Below the pieces are notes generated by a model. The model had not been told where the DNA came from and made no database searches. It worked only from the letters and a program-made list of their open reading frames with translations. The position numbers were made by a program, and so were the translations under genes. From Demequina activiva (GTDB taxonomy: Bacteria > Actinomycetota > Actinomycetes > Actinomycetales > Demequinaceae): 64,000 nucleotides of DNA. The stretch covers positions 62,001 through 126,000 of the forward strand of contig NZ_BONR01000002.1 of assembly GCF_016862815.1 (NCBI RefSeq). The letters are read 5' to 3'. This document shows, piece after piece, positions 1-7,681 of this stretch (positions are counted from its first letter, which is position 1; every line of letters starts with the position of its first letter).

Positions 1-674
1 ACGCCGATGGCTCGACCTCGGAGATGTGCGGCAACGGCGCACGCGTGTTCGGCGCGTTCCTGGAGCGCGACGCGGGCATCGACCTGACGGGCGGCCTGAC
101 CATCGGCACCCGCGGTGGAACCCGCACGTTGACGTCCCTCGGGGACGGCCGCTACGCCGTGGGCATGGGCGAGTACCGCCTGGGCGACGCCACGGACGGC
201 TTCGACTCCGAGGTCGAGGCACACGGCCTCACGCCGGCACGCCCCGCGCTGTCCGTCGACGTCGGCAACCCGCACCATGTGGTGGCGCTCGCGTCGACGG
301 ACGAGCTCGCCGCGCTCGACCTCACCCATGCGCCTCGCGTGCGCCCCGCTGCGCCGGCTGGCTCGAACGTCGAGTTCGTCGTCACCCGCGGTGGGGAGAT
401 CCGCGACGGCGTCGAGCGCGGTCGCGTGCGCATGCGTGTGCACGAGCGCGGCTCAGGCGAGACGCGCTCCTGCGGCACGGGAGCCTGCGCGGTGGCGCTC
501 GCGGTGCGGGAGTGGGCGGGCGAGGGCGCGCCCGACGTCTGGGACGTCGAGGTGCCAGGCGGCATGGTCACGGTGCGCATCATCGGCACGCGCACCGTCC
601 TCGAGGGCCCCGCGGTGCTGGTCGCGGACGGCACGGTCGACGTCTCCCACGTGCTCGCCGTCACGCCCGCCTGA
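1..674 (+). CDS. dapF: Diaminopimelate epimerase, 5' end cut off by window edge
   Basis: Interconverts LL- and meso-diaminopimelate in the cytoplasm, giving the precursor of lysine and of meso-DAP peptidoglycan. The frame is open from base 3 and begins inside the family motif ADGS..EMCGNGAR, whose Cys is the first catalytic thiol; the second lies in SCGTGAC near the C-terminus. About 220 residues are present, so the N-terminal quarter or so lies upstream of the window. It ends 3 bases before the next gene on the same strand, so the two are probably cotranscribed. The family assignment is firm because both active-site cysteine motifs are intact. Confidence 0.95.
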   Translation, partial: ADGSTSEMCGNGARVFGAFLERDAGIDLTGGLTIGTRGGTRTLTSLGDGRYAVGMGEYRLGDATDGFDSEVEAHGLTPARPALSVDVGNPHHVVALASTDELAALDLTHAPRVRPAAPAGSNVEFVVTRGGEIRDGVERGRVRMRVHERGSGETRSCGTGACAVALAVREWAGEGAPDVWDVEVPGGMVTVRIIGTRTVLEGPAVLVADGTVDVSHVLAVTPA

Positions 675-677
675 CCC

Positions 678-1265
678 ATGCACCCGATCGAGCCGGATGT
701 GGACGGCGCGCTCCGCATCCATCCCGAGGACGCCGCCGAATGGCGCTCGTGGCTGGCGCGGCACCACGCCTTGGAGTCCGGAGTGTGGGTCGCGCTCTGG
801 CGCAAGCAGTCCGGCCGCACGGGCCTCACCTACGACGAGGTGGTGCGCGAGTGCCTGTGCTTCGGGTGGATCGATGCGACCACCAGGAAGCTCGACGAGA
901 ACCGCACCCTTCAGTACTGCTCTCCACGCAAGCGGGGCTCTGGCTGGGCCCGCACCAACAAGGCGCGCATTCTCGAGCTCGAGGCAGCAGGCCTGATGGA
1001 GCCTCCCGGCGCCGCCGTGATCGCCGCCGCCAAGGCGGATGGCTCGTGGACGCTGCTCGATGACGTGGAGGCGCTGGTGGTGCCCGATGACCTCGCCGCC
1101 GCGCTGGCCCAGGCTCCGGGCGCCCGCGACTTCTGGGACGCCATGCCGCCCTCCGCGCGCAAGTTCGCTCTGGCGCAGCTGGTCCTGGCCAAGCGCGAGG
1201 TCACGCGCTCGCAGCGGCTCGCGACGATCGCCGATGCGGTGGCCAGGGGAGAGCGCCCCTACTAG
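678..1265 (+). CDS. YdeI/OmpD-associated family protein
   Basis: Protein of 195 residues resembling the YdeI/OmdA family, whose members have been linked to envelope stress and peptide resistance in other bacteria; its biochemical activity is not known. Family-like stretches are YDEVVRECLCFGWIDATTRKLD in the first half (written here only as a landmark around residues 55-75), SPRKRGSGWARTNKAR in the middle, and a C-terminal segment with PPSARKFALAQLV. It follows dapF by 3 bases, so it may be read from the same transcript. It meets the convergent methyltransferase gene tail to tail, with both stop codons inside one CTAG. Function is inferred from family resemblance only. Confidence 0.8.
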   Translation: MHPIEPDVDGALRIHPEDAAEWRSWLARHHALESGVWVALWRKQSGRTGLTYDEVVRECLCFGWIDATTRKLDENRTLQYCSPRKRGSGWARTNKARILELEAAGLMEPPGAAVIAAAKADGSWTLLDDVEALVVPDDLAAALAQAPGARDFWDAMPPSARKFALAQLVLAKREVTRSQRLATIADAVARGERPY

Positions 1266-1882
1266 TCGCGTACGAGACGCAGCACCCGGAACCCCTTGGC
1301 GCTGCCCACCTTCTCGAGCCTGCCCCAGGGCTCGCCGTCGGCGCCGCGCTGATCGGAGATCCATCGCGCGAGCGAGTCCGCGCCCAGGTTCCTCTGGACC
1401 ACGAGCCACGCCTCGCCGTCGGCGGCGAGCCGCGGCAGCCACGCGGCCAGCAGCTCGTGCAGCGCGTCCTTGCCGATGCGGATGGGCGGGTTGGACCAGA
1501 TCGCGTCGAACCGAGCATCGGCCGGCACCTCGTCCGCCGTCACGGCGGCGACCCGGTCTGCGACGCCCAGCCGTGCGGCGTTGCGGGACGCCAGGTCGAG
1601 CGCGCGGCGATTGACGTCGAGCGCGGTGACCCGCGCATCGGCCGTGCCCAGCGCCGCCGTGAGCGCGAGCGGACCCCAGCCGCAGCCCAGGTCGAGCACC
1701 GCGCCGGCCGGCGCCGGCGGGAGGTGGCGCAGCAGCACCTGCGTCCCGAGGTCGATGTGACCGGGGGAGAAGATGCCCGATGCGGTCTCGACCTCGACGT
1801 CCCGGCCCGCCAACCGGACGGGTATCAGGCGGCGCTCATCGGCGGAGGCCGGCTGGGCGGAGAAGTAGTGGTCCTCGCTCAC
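1262..1882 (-). CDS. Class I SAM-dependent methyltransferase, RsmC-like
   Basis: Methyltransferase of 206 residues. The SAM-binding motif I DLGCGWGPLAL is in the centre and is followed by an acidic loop (ALDVN). The catalytic motif NPPIR matches the N-(D/P)-P-P-(F/Y/I) signature of N2-guanine rRNA methyltransferases such as RsmC/RsmD, so an rRNA or small-molecule base amine is the likely target, but the exact substrate is not shown. The GTG at 1880-1882 is chosen as start because a TACAGT hexamer lies 7 bases upstream and the frame further upstream runs into the divergent hflX leader. It is shorter than E. coli RsmC, lacking the N-terminal duplicated domain, which is usual in actinobacteria. 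Confidence 0.8.
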   Translation of the reverse strand: MSEDHYFSAQPASADERRLIPVRLAGRDVEVETASGIFSPGHIDLGTQVLLRHLPPAPAGAVLDLGCGWGPLALTAALGTADARVTALDVNRRALDLASRNAARLGVADRVAAVTADEVPADARFDAIWSNPPIRIGKDALHELLAAWLPRLAADGEAWLVVQRNLGADSLARWISDQRGADGEPWGRLEKVGSAKGFRVLRLVRD

Positions 1883-1889
1883 GGAAGCG

Positions 1890-1895
1890 ACTGTA
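1890..1895 (-). promoter_or_regulatory. Probable -10 element of a leaderless promoter
   Basis: TACAGT lies 7 bases before the GTG of the methyltransferase gene, so transcription would begin at or next to the start codon. No ribosome binding site fits between them. It is one of a set of eleven such sites in this window. Confidence 0.55.
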
Positions 1896-1943
1896 CCGCC
1901 GGTGGTGGTGCCGGTCGGCGGCCGGTGCGACAATGGGACGAGC

Positions 1944-3437
1944 ATGAGCGAATCCCTGCCGAACGACCTTGACGACCAGAGCCCCTCTCGCGCGGATGCG
2001 GTGATCGAGCGGGTGCTCTCGCGCGCCGGCACGGCGGTCGCCGCCGGCGGCACCGCCCGCACCGACTACGACGGCGACCAGTTCGACCGTGAGGAGCGCG
2101 CCGCGCTGCGTCGCGTCGACAACCTCTCGACCGAGCTCGAGGACATCACCGAGGTCGAGTACCGCCAGCTGCGCCTGGAGAAGGTCGTGCTCGTGGGCCA
2201 GTGGTCGCACGGCACCGCCGCGGAGGCCGAGGTGGGTCTGCGCGAGCTCGCCGCGCTGGCGGAGACCGCCGGCTCGCAGGTGCTCGACGGCGTGCTGCAG
2301 CGGCGTCCGCACCCGGACCCCGCCACGTACATCGGCAAGGGCAAGGCGCAGGAGGTCAAGGAGATCGTCGCGGCCGTGGGGGCGGACACCGTGGTCGTGA
2401 ACGACGATCTCGCGCCCAGCCAGCGCCGTGCGCTCGAGGACGTGGTCAAGGTCAAGGTGATCGACCGCACCGCGCTGATCCTGGACATCTTCGCGCAGCA
2501 CGCGAAGTCCAAGGAGGGCAAGGCGCAGGTCGAGCTGGCGCAGCTCGAGTACCTGCTGCCGCGACTGCGCGGCTGGGGAGACTCGATGTCCCGCCAGGCG
2601 GGTGGTCAGGTGGGAGGCGCCGCTGCGGGCATGGGCTCGCGCGGCCCCGGTGAGACCAAGATCGAGCTGGATCGCCGTCGCATCCACACTCGCATGGCGC
2701 AGCTGCGGCGCCAGATCAAGGCGATGGAGCCCGCGCGCAACGTGCGCCGTGACCGCCGCCTGTCGCTGCCCAACGTCGCGATCGTGGGGTACACCAACGC
2801 AGGCAAGTCCTCGCTGCTGAACCGCGTGACCGGCGCGGGCGTGCTGGTCGAGAACGCGCTGTTCGCGACGCTCGACCCCACGGTGCGTCGCTCCCAGACG
2901 CCCGACGGCCGCGAGTTCACGGTGTCCGACACCGTGGGCTTCGTGCGCGACCTGCCCCACCAGCTGGTGGCGGCGTTCTCCTCGACCCTGGAGGAGGTCG
3001 CACACGCGGACCTCATGCTGCACGTGGTGGACGCCTCGCACCCGGACCCCGAGAGCCAGATCTCGGCCGTGCGCACCGTGCTGGCCGACGTGCCCGGCGC
3101 GGATCAGGTCAAGGAGGTGCTGGTCCTCAACAAGGCCGACATCGCGGAGCCTGAGACCCTCATGCGCCTGCGCGCACGCCCGGAGGTCACCATCGAGGTC
3201 TCCGCGCTCACCGGTGCCGGCATCAGTGAGCTGATGGAGCTCGTCGCCCACCAGCTGCCGCGCCCCGAGGTCAAGGTCGACGTGCTCGTGCCCTACACGC
3301 GCGGAGACCTGATCAACGAGGCGCACCTGCACGGCGAGATCCTCGAGGAGAGCCACGAGCCCGAGGGCACGCGGCTCGTGGCGATGGTCGACGACGGCCT
3401 CGCGGCGCGCCTCCAGGCCGCGGCCCTGGCGGCGTGA
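1944..3437 (+). CDS. hflX: GTPase HflX, ribosome-splitting factor
   Basis: HflX is a GTPase that binds the 50S subunit and splits stalled or heat-damaged ribosomes. The 497-residue protein has the N-terminal HflX domain with the glycine-rich segment GGGxxxxxMGSRGPGE-like near residue 225 and a Ras-like G domain with G1 GYTNAGKSS (about residue 282), G3 DTVGF and G4 NKAD. ATG 1944 is preferred over an in-frame GTG 42 bases earlier because homologues begin close to it and the purine stretch GGGACG precedes it. The stop overlaps the next start as GTGA, indicating translational coupling to the helicase gene. Confidence 0.93.
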   Translation: MSESLPNDLDDQSPSRADAVIERVLSRAGTAVAAGGTARTDYDGDQFDREERAALRRVDNLSTELEDITEVEYRQLRLEKVVLVGQWSHGTAAEAEVGLRELAALAETAGSQVLDGVLQRRPHPDPATYIGKGKAQEVKEIVAAVGADTVVVNDDLAPSQRRALEDVVKVKVIDRTALILDIFAQHAKSKEGKAQVELAQLEYLLPRLRGWGDSMSRQAGGQVGGAAAGMGSRGPGETKIELDRRRIHTRMAQLRRQIKAMEPARNVRRDRRLSLPNVAIVGYTNAGKSSLLNRVTGAGVLVENALFATLDPTVRRSQTPDGREFTVSDTVGFVRDLPHQLVAAFSSTLEEVAHADLMLHVVDASHPDPESQISAVRTVLADVPGADQVKEVLVLNKADIAEPETLMRLRARPEVTIEVSALTGAGISELMELVAHQLPRPEVKVDVLVPYTRGDLINEAHLHGEILEESHEPEGTRLVAMVDDGLAARLQAAALAA

Positions 3438-5476
3438 GCCCCGCGGACCCTGCCACGGCCGAGGATGCCGTCGAGGACAGTGCCGAGGCTGTGCACGATG
3501 ACGGCCCGCTGGACGCGACCGAGGCCGTGCGGCTGCTCGACATCGCCGTCTCCGCGCTCGGCGGTGCGCGCCGCGACGGTCAGACACGCATGGCCCAGGC
3601 CGTCGAGCGTGCGCTCAGCGATGGCGAGAACGCGCTGATCCAGGCCGGCACCGGCACCGGAAAGTCGCTCGCGTACCTGGTGCCGGCAGTCGCGCACGCG
3701 GCCCGGGAGAAGCAGCGCATCGTCGTGTCGACGGCCACTCTCGCGCTGCAGCGGCAGGTGTTCACCAAGGACCTTCCGATGGTCCTCGACGCCCTCGAGC
3801 CCGAACTGGGGCATCGGCCCGAGGTCGCGCTGTTCAAGGGGCGCAGCAACTACCTGTGCAAGCACAAGATGGCTGGCGGATACGGCGAGCCCGACGACGA
3901 CATGCTGCCGTTCCCCGCAGGGCCAACGAGCGACCTCGGACAGGAGGTCGCGCGGCTGCACGCATGGGCGGAGGAGACCGACACCGGCGACCGGGACGAT
4001 CTCGTGCCGGGCGTGTCGCACCGGGCATGGGCGCAGGTGAGCGTCACCGGGCGCGAGTGCCTCGAGTCCAAGTGCCCCCTGCTGAAGGAGTGCTTCTCGC
4101 AGCAGGTGCGCGACCACGCGGCCGTCTCGCGAGTGGTGGTGACCAACCACGCCGTGCTGGGGGTGCAGGCCGCCAGTCACGATATGCTGGGCGAGCATCA
4201 CGCGCTGATCGTCGACGAGGCGCACGAGCTGGTGGGCCGCATCACCTCGGCTGCGACCCACGAGCTGACCGTGCGCGGCGTGGACCGCGCCGCCCGAACC
4301 GCGAGGCGCGTGGGCGTGGCGTCCGATGACCTCGACCGCGCTGCGCGCGCTCTCGACGGCGCGTTGGGTGACTGCGAGCCGGGCCGTCTTCGCCTGGGTC
4401 TCCCGGAGGAGCTGGCTGAGGCCGTCGACCTCATCCGCGGCGCAGCCCGCACCATGCTGACGCAGGTGCAGAAGGCGACCAAGGACTCGGGCGAGGCGCG
4501 GGGACCAGGAGACAGCGCATCGGCCTCCGCCAAGGTCGCGACGGCAGCGCTCACCGAGGTCTTCGACGTGTGCGAGGAGCTGCTCGGGGAGGCCGGCCGC
4601 TACGTGATCTGGCTCGCTCCTCCCGATGGCGACTACGAGTCGCGCCAGGCCGTGCGCATCGTCGCGGCCCCGCTTGACGTCGCCGGCCTGATCCGCCACA
4701 AGCTCATCGAGGACAAGGCCTCCGTGTTCACGTCTGCCACGCTCGCACTGGGCGGCAACTTCGACGCGATGGCGCGGCACCTGGGTGTGGACGATCCCAT
4801 CGCGATGGACGCGGGAAGTCCCTTCGACTACGGCAAGCAGGGGATCCTGTACGTCGCCTCGCAGCTGCCGCGTCCCGATGCCGGAGGCATCTCGGCGCAG
4901 GCGTTGGACGAGATGGCCGCGCTCATCGAGGCCGCAGGCGGGCGCACGCTGGGACTGTTCTCCTCGCATCGCGCCGGCCAGGCGGCTGCCGAGGCCATGC
5001 GGGCTCGGCTCGACGTGCCGGTCATGTACCAGCTGGACGACCAGCTGCCCACGCTCGTCGAGCGCTTCCGCGACGATCCCCGCGCGTGCCTGTTCGGGTC
5101 CACCTCGCTGTGGCAGGGGATCGACGTGCCCGGGCCCACCGCCTCGCTGGTGATCATCGACCGCATCCCCTTCCCCCGTCCCGACGAGCCCATCTCGCAG
5201 GCGCGCACCGAGGCGGTCGCGCAGTCCGGAGGCAATGGGTTCATGGCCGTGTCGGCGACGCACGCGGCGCTGCTGATGGCACAGGGGTCGGGACGCCTGA
5301 TCCGCACGCAAGGCGACCGCGGCGTGGTCGCCGTGCTGGATTCGCGCCTGGCCACCGCGCGCTACGGCGGATTCCTCGCGCGGTCCATGCCACCCCTGTG
5401 GCCCACAGCGGACCGCGACACGGTCCTGGAGGCGCTGCGCAGGCTCGACGCGGCGGCCCAGGAGCGCGGGGAGTAG
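3434..5476 (+). CDS. dinG: DinG-type ATP-dependent DNA helicase (XPD-like, iron-sulfur)
   Basis: Superfamily 2 helicase of 680 residues related to DinG/XPD, acting on DNA structures during repair. The Walker A motif QAGTGTGKS is near residue 70, and four cysteines between about residues 138 and 220 (CKHK, then C-E-S-K-C...EC) form the expected 4Fe-4S cluster site. Motif II is DEAH near residue 260, and the C-terminal motif SGRLIRTQGDRG matches motif VI. It starts with GTG overlapping the hflX stop (GTGA). The pairing hflX-dinG just before lexA is common in actinobacteria and fits a DNA-damage role, although no SOS box was found in front of this gene. Confidence 0.9.
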   Translation: MSPADPATAEDAVEDSAEAVHDDGPLDATEAVRLLDIAVSALGGARRDGQTRMAQAVERALSDGENALIQAGTGTGKSLAYLVPAVAHAAREKQRIVVSTATLALQRQVFTKDLPMVLDALEPELGHRPEVALFKGRSNYLCKHKMAGGYGEPDDDMLPFPAGPTSDLGQEVARLHAWAEETDTGDRDDLVPGVSHRAWAQVSVTGRECLESKCPLLKECFSQQVRDHAAVSRVVVTNHAVLGVQAASHDMLGEHHALIVDEAHELVGRITSAATHELTVRGVDRAARTARRVGVASDDLDRAARALDGALGDCEPGRLRLGLPEELAEAVDLIRGAARTMLTQVQKATKDSGEARGPGDSASASAKVATAALTEVFDVCEELLGEAGRYVIWLAPPDGDYESRQAVRIVAAPLDVAGLIRHKLIEDKASVFTSATLALGGNFDAMARHLGVDDPIAMDAGSPFDYGKQGILYVASQLPRPDAGGISAQALDEMAALIEAAGGRTLGLFSSHRAGQAAAEAMRARLDVPVMYQLDDQLPTLVERFRDDPRACLFGSTSLWQGIDVPGPTASLVIIDRIPFPRPDEPISQARTEAVAQSGGNGFMAVSATHAALLMAQGSGRLIRTQGDRGVVAVLDSRLATARYGGFLARSMPPLWPTADRDTVLEALRRLDAAAQERGE

Positions 5477-5480
5477 GCAA

Positions 5481-5486
5481 TAGGCT
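5481..5486 (+). promoter_or_regulatory. Probable -10 element of a leaderless promoter
   Basis: TAGGCT sits 7 bases before the ATG of the small gene at 5494, just downstream of the helicase stop codon. The intervening bases GGGAGCC could also serve as a weak ribosome binding site, so a short-leader alternative exists. Confidence 0.45.
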
Positions 5487-5493
5487 GGGAGCC

Positions 5494-5712
5494 ATGACTG
5501 ACAGCACCGAGTATGAGCGCGGGCAGGCCGAGGAGCGCGCGCGGTTCGCGGAGTACCTCGAGCACTTCGAGAAGAGGGGCCGCGACCTCGCGGACAAGGC
5601 GGAGACCGAGGAGTCGCGCGTCTACCAGACCACCGTCGCCAACTCGATGCAGGCGATGCGCCGCGCCATCAAGGGCGGCTTCCACTGGCAGGACGGCTGG
5701 CGCCAGAGCTAG
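5494..5712 (+). CDS. Small conserved-looking protein of unknown function
   Basis: Encodes 72 residues, rich in Glu, Arg and Ala, with a predicted long helical N-terminal half ([18 protein letters not shown]) and a tail ending [14 protein letters not shown]. No catalytic motif or membrane segment is seen. The codon pattern has the strong third-position GC bias of neighbouring genes, which supports it being real. It has its own TAGGCT hexamer upstream, and its stop shares a CTAG with the convergent lexA stop. I do not recognise the family; position between a DinG-type helicase and lexA suggests, but does not show, a link with DNA damage. Confidence 0.7.
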   Translation: MTDSTEYERGQAEERARFAEYLEHFEKRGRDLADKAETEESRVYQTTVANSMQAMRRAIKGGFHWQDGWRQS

Positions 5713-6413
5713 ATCCGTCGCAGGACGGACACCACCTTGCCCATGATCGACGCATGCGTGCCGTCGATGGGCGTGTAGGCCGGGTTGTGCGGCATGAGCC
5801 ACACCTGGCCGTCCTTGCGGCGCAACGTCTTGACGGTCGCCTCGTCGTCGAGCAGCGCCGCCACGATGTCACCGTTCTCCGCCGTCTGCTGACGGCGCAC
5901 CACCACCCAGTCGCCGTCGCAGATCGCGGCGTCGATCATGGAGTCCCCGGCGACGTTGAGCATGAACAGCTCCCCTTCGCCCGTGAGCTGCTTGGGCAGC
6001 GCGAAGATGTCCTCGACGGCCTGATCGGCGAGCACGGGGCCACCGGCCGCGATCCGGCCCACCAGGGGCACCATGGAGAGGTCGTCGCGTTCGGCCGCTG
6101 CGGCGGCGGGCTCGGGTGCGGACACCACGGGGGAGTCATCGCTGGGCAGGACGACCTCGATCGCGCGTGGCCGGTGCGGGTCGCGGCGAAGGAATCCCTT
6201 GGTCTCGAGCGCGGACAGCTGATGCTTGACCGATGAGGTCGAGGTGAGGCCCACCGCCTCGCCGATCTCTCGCATCGACGGCGGATAGCCGCGCGACTCC
6301 ACGGAGTCGCGGATGGTCTCGAGGATGCGGCGCTGACGATCGGTGAGGCGATCCCCAGGCGCGCTCGGGAACTCGTGGATGGTGGCGCCGCTGTCGCCCG
6401 TGCGCTCGTCCAT
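5709..6413 (-). CDS. lexA: SOS repressor LexA
   Basis: LexA represses DNA-damage genes and cleaves itself when RecA filaments form on single-stranded DNA. The protein has 234 residues: an N-terminal winged helix-turn-helix (about residues 20-85, with [19 protein letters not shown] as the recognition region), an acidic/alanine linker, then the S24 peptidase fold. The cleavage bond Ala123-Gly124 lies in RIAAGG, the nucleophile is Ser158 in GDSM and the general base is Lys195 in TVKT. The ATG at 6411-6413 follows a strong GAGGAGGA ribosome binding site. Its promoter overlaps an SOS box, so it should repress itself. Confidence 0.97.
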   Translation of the reverse strand: MDERTGDSGATIHEFPSAPGDRLTDRQRRILETIRDSVESRGYPPSMREIGEAVGLTSTSSVKHQLSALETKGFLRRDPHRPRAIEVVLPSDDSPVVSAPEPAAAAAERDDLSMVPLVGRIAAGGPVLADQAVEDIFALPKQLTGEGELFMLNVAGDSMIDAAICDGDWVVVRRQQTAENGDIVAALLDDEATVKTLRRKDGQVWLMPHNPAYTPIDGTHASIMGKVVSVLRRI

Positions 6414-6468
6414 GTCTCCTCCTCGTCGAGATCCGATGTCAGACCCCGCTGATGTGCTGTCTTCCATG

Positions 6469-6497
6469 ACGGTAGGGCAGAGGACGCTCGAAATCAA
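6469..6497 (-). promoter_or_regulatory. lexA promoter
   Basis: On the minus strand TTGATT (6492-6497) and TACCGT (6469-6474) are separated by 17 bases, a good sigma-70-type pair. The -35 hexamer overlaps the SOS box at 6495-6508, which would explain autorepression. Confidence 0.6.
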
Positions 6498-6508
6498 ACA
6501 CATGTTCG
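6495..6508. promoter_or_regulatory. SOS box 1 (LexA operator), lexA side
   Basis: CAAACACATGTTCG is a near match to the actinobacterial/Gram-positive LexA consensus CGAAC-N4-GTTCG, with one base off in the left half. It covers the -35 region of the lexA promoter. Confidence 0.7.
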
Positions 6509-6546
6509 AGCGTGTCTTGCCGTTGTCCGATGTGGATGCTACAAAT

Positions 6547-6560
6547 AGAACATGTGTTCG
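6547..6560. promoter_or_regulatory. SOS box 2 (LexA operator)
   Basis: AGAACATGTGTTCG contains the GAAC-N4-GTTC core. It overlaps the probable -10 (TAGAAC, 6546-6551) of the rightward LysM gene; TTGTCC at 6523-6528 lies 17 bases upstream of that hexamer. Confidence 0.75.
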
Positions 6561-6561
6561 A

Positions 6562-6575
6562 CGAACACCTGTTCG
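6562..6575. promoter_or_regulatory. SOS box 3 (LexA operator), consensus match
   Basis: CGAACACCTGTTCG is a perfect CGAAC-N4-GTTCG palindrome whose centre is 15 bases from that of SOS box 2. It ends 13 bases before the ATG of the LysM gene, so a bound LexA pair would block that promoter. Confidence 0.85.
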
Positions 6576-6588
6576 AATGGAGGATGAC

Positions 6589-6981
6589 ATGACTGCATAT
6601 GCGATGAACCCGGTGATGACCGGCCAGCGCCCGGTGCGCCGTGCGGTCCCTGCCCGTTCGAGCCGCCCTGCGCGCCTGCGCGTCCAGCTCATCCAGACGC
6701 CTGCGGCCAGGGCGCGGCGCCGCGGCGTCCTCGTCGCGATGGTTCTCGCTGCCGTGGCGATCGTCGCCCCGCAGGCATTCGCGAACGACGACTCCGCACC
6801 GCCGGTGGTGTTCGACACGTACACGGTGAGCTCGGGAGAGACGGTGTGGTCCATCGCCGCCGGCATCACGCCTGCTGGCGTGGACGTGCGTGACGTCGTC
6901 GAGGACATCATCACGCTGAACGCGATGGGCGGCTCCGCTCTGCAGGCAGGCGAGCAGTTGCTGCTTCCCGAGGTCGGCTGA
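6589..6981 (+). CDS. LysM-domain membrane protein, likely SOS division inhibitor (DivS/YneA type)
   Basis: Protein of 130 residues: a basic cytoplasmic tail, one membrane helix at about residues 47-65 ([14 protein letters not shown]), then an external LysM domain at about 77-127 ([14 protein letters not shown] ... GEQLLLPEV). SOS-induced proteins of this build located next to lexA, YneA in Bacillus and DivS in Corynebacterium, stop septum formation after DNA damage. The divergent position and two SOS boxes in its promoter support the same role here; this is inference from context and architecture. ATG 6589 is chosen because GGAGG ends 5 bases before it; an in-frame ATG at 6577 lacks this spacing. 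Confidence 0.82.
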   Translation: MTAYAMNPVMTGQRPVRRAVPARSSRPARLRVQLIQTPAARARRRGVLVAMVLAAVAIVAPQAFANDDSAPPVVFDTYTVSSGETVWSIAAGITPAGVDVRDVVEDIITLNAMGGSALQAGEQLLLPEVG

Positions 6982-7045
6982 CGCATCTTGCTTTCGCGGT
7001 AGGCGAGCCGCGTTCGCTCGGCTCGCCGTTGATCGCAGGCACTGC

Positions 7046-7130
7046 GTTGGTGGGACAGAGGGTGTTCGTGGGACAGACGGTGTTGGTGGGACAGACAGTG
7101 TTCGTGGGACATGCGTTGTTCGTGGGACAG
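7046..7130. repeat. 18-bp tandem repeat, 4.7 copies, in front of nrdR
   Basis: Units start at 7046, 7064, 7082, 7100 and 7118, each of the form GTTSGTGGGACAGASRGT; the last is cut to 13 bases and ends 7 bases before the nrdR start codon. Units differ at a few positions (GTTGG or GTTCG; CAGA or CATG). The segment lies in the otherwise empty 6982-7137 gap, and no ribosome binding site is seen between it and nrdR. Confidence 0.9.
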
Positions 7131-7137
7131 TAGTGCC

Positions 7138-7608
7138 ATGCACTGCCCCTTCTGCCGCCATACGGACTCGCGCGTGGTCGACTCGCGCACGGCCGAGGAT
7201 GGCTCGTCGATCCGGCGGCGGCGCGAGTGCCCCAACTGCGGCAAGCGCTTCTCGACGGTGGAGACCGCGAGCCTGTCCGTGGTCAAGCGCAACGGCGTGG
7301 TCGAGCCCTTCAGCCGCGACAAGGTGGTGTCGGGGGTGCGCAAGGCCTGCCAGGGCCGCCCCGTCAACGACGATGACCTCGCGGTGCTGGCGCACAAGGT
7401 CGAGGAGTCCATCCGTGCCGCGGGTCAGGCGGAGATTGACGCCACGGACATCGGGCTGGCGATCCTGCCGCCACTGCGCGAGCTCGACGAGATCGCCTAC
7501 ATGCGCTTCGCGAGCGTGTACCAGGCGTTCGAATCCCTGGATGACTTCGAGGCTGCGATCGCGCGCCTGCGAGCCGAGGACGCCGCCGCCGAGCCGGATC
7601 CCTCCTGA
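7138..7608 (+). CDS. nrdR: Transcriptional repressor NrdR
   Basis: NrdR senses ATP/dATP and represses ribonucleotide reductase genes. The 156-residue protein has an N-terminal zinc ribbon with Cys3, Cys6, Cys31 and Cys34 (CPFC ... CPNC) and an ATP-cone from about residue 47 ([16 protein letters not shown]). The ATG at 7138 is set by the zinc ribbon, which must start immediately. No clear Shine-Dalgarno precedes it; GACAGT lies 6 bases upstream, so translation may be leaderless. No NrdR box was found in this window. Next to lexA, it places dNTP supply and the damage response side by side, as is usual in actinobacteria. Confidence 0.96.
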   Translation: MHCPFCRHTDSRVVDSRTAEDGSSIRRRRECPNCGKRFSTVETASLSVVKRNGVVEPFSRDKVVSGVRKACQGRPVNDDDLAVLAHKVEESIRAAGQAEIDATDIGLAILPPLRELDEIAYMRFASVYQAFESLDDFEAAIARLRAEDAAAEPDPS

Positions 7609-7641
7609 CTGACCGCCAGGGCACACGCACACCCTGTTTGC

Positions 7642-7654
7642 GTCCCTGAGGGAC
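7642..7654. terminator. Short hairpin between convergent nrdR and helicase genes
   Basis: GTCCC-TGA-GGGAC is a perfect 5-bp stem in the 73-base convergent gap. No T-run follows, so its role as terminator is only plausible. Confidence 0.35.
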
Positions 7655-7681
7655 CGATGGGCCGCTCAGGTGGAGAGGGGG

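Noticed and set aside
7046-7130. CRISPR-like array
   Set aside because: Units are only 18 bases, directly tandem, with no spacers and no cas genes nearby.
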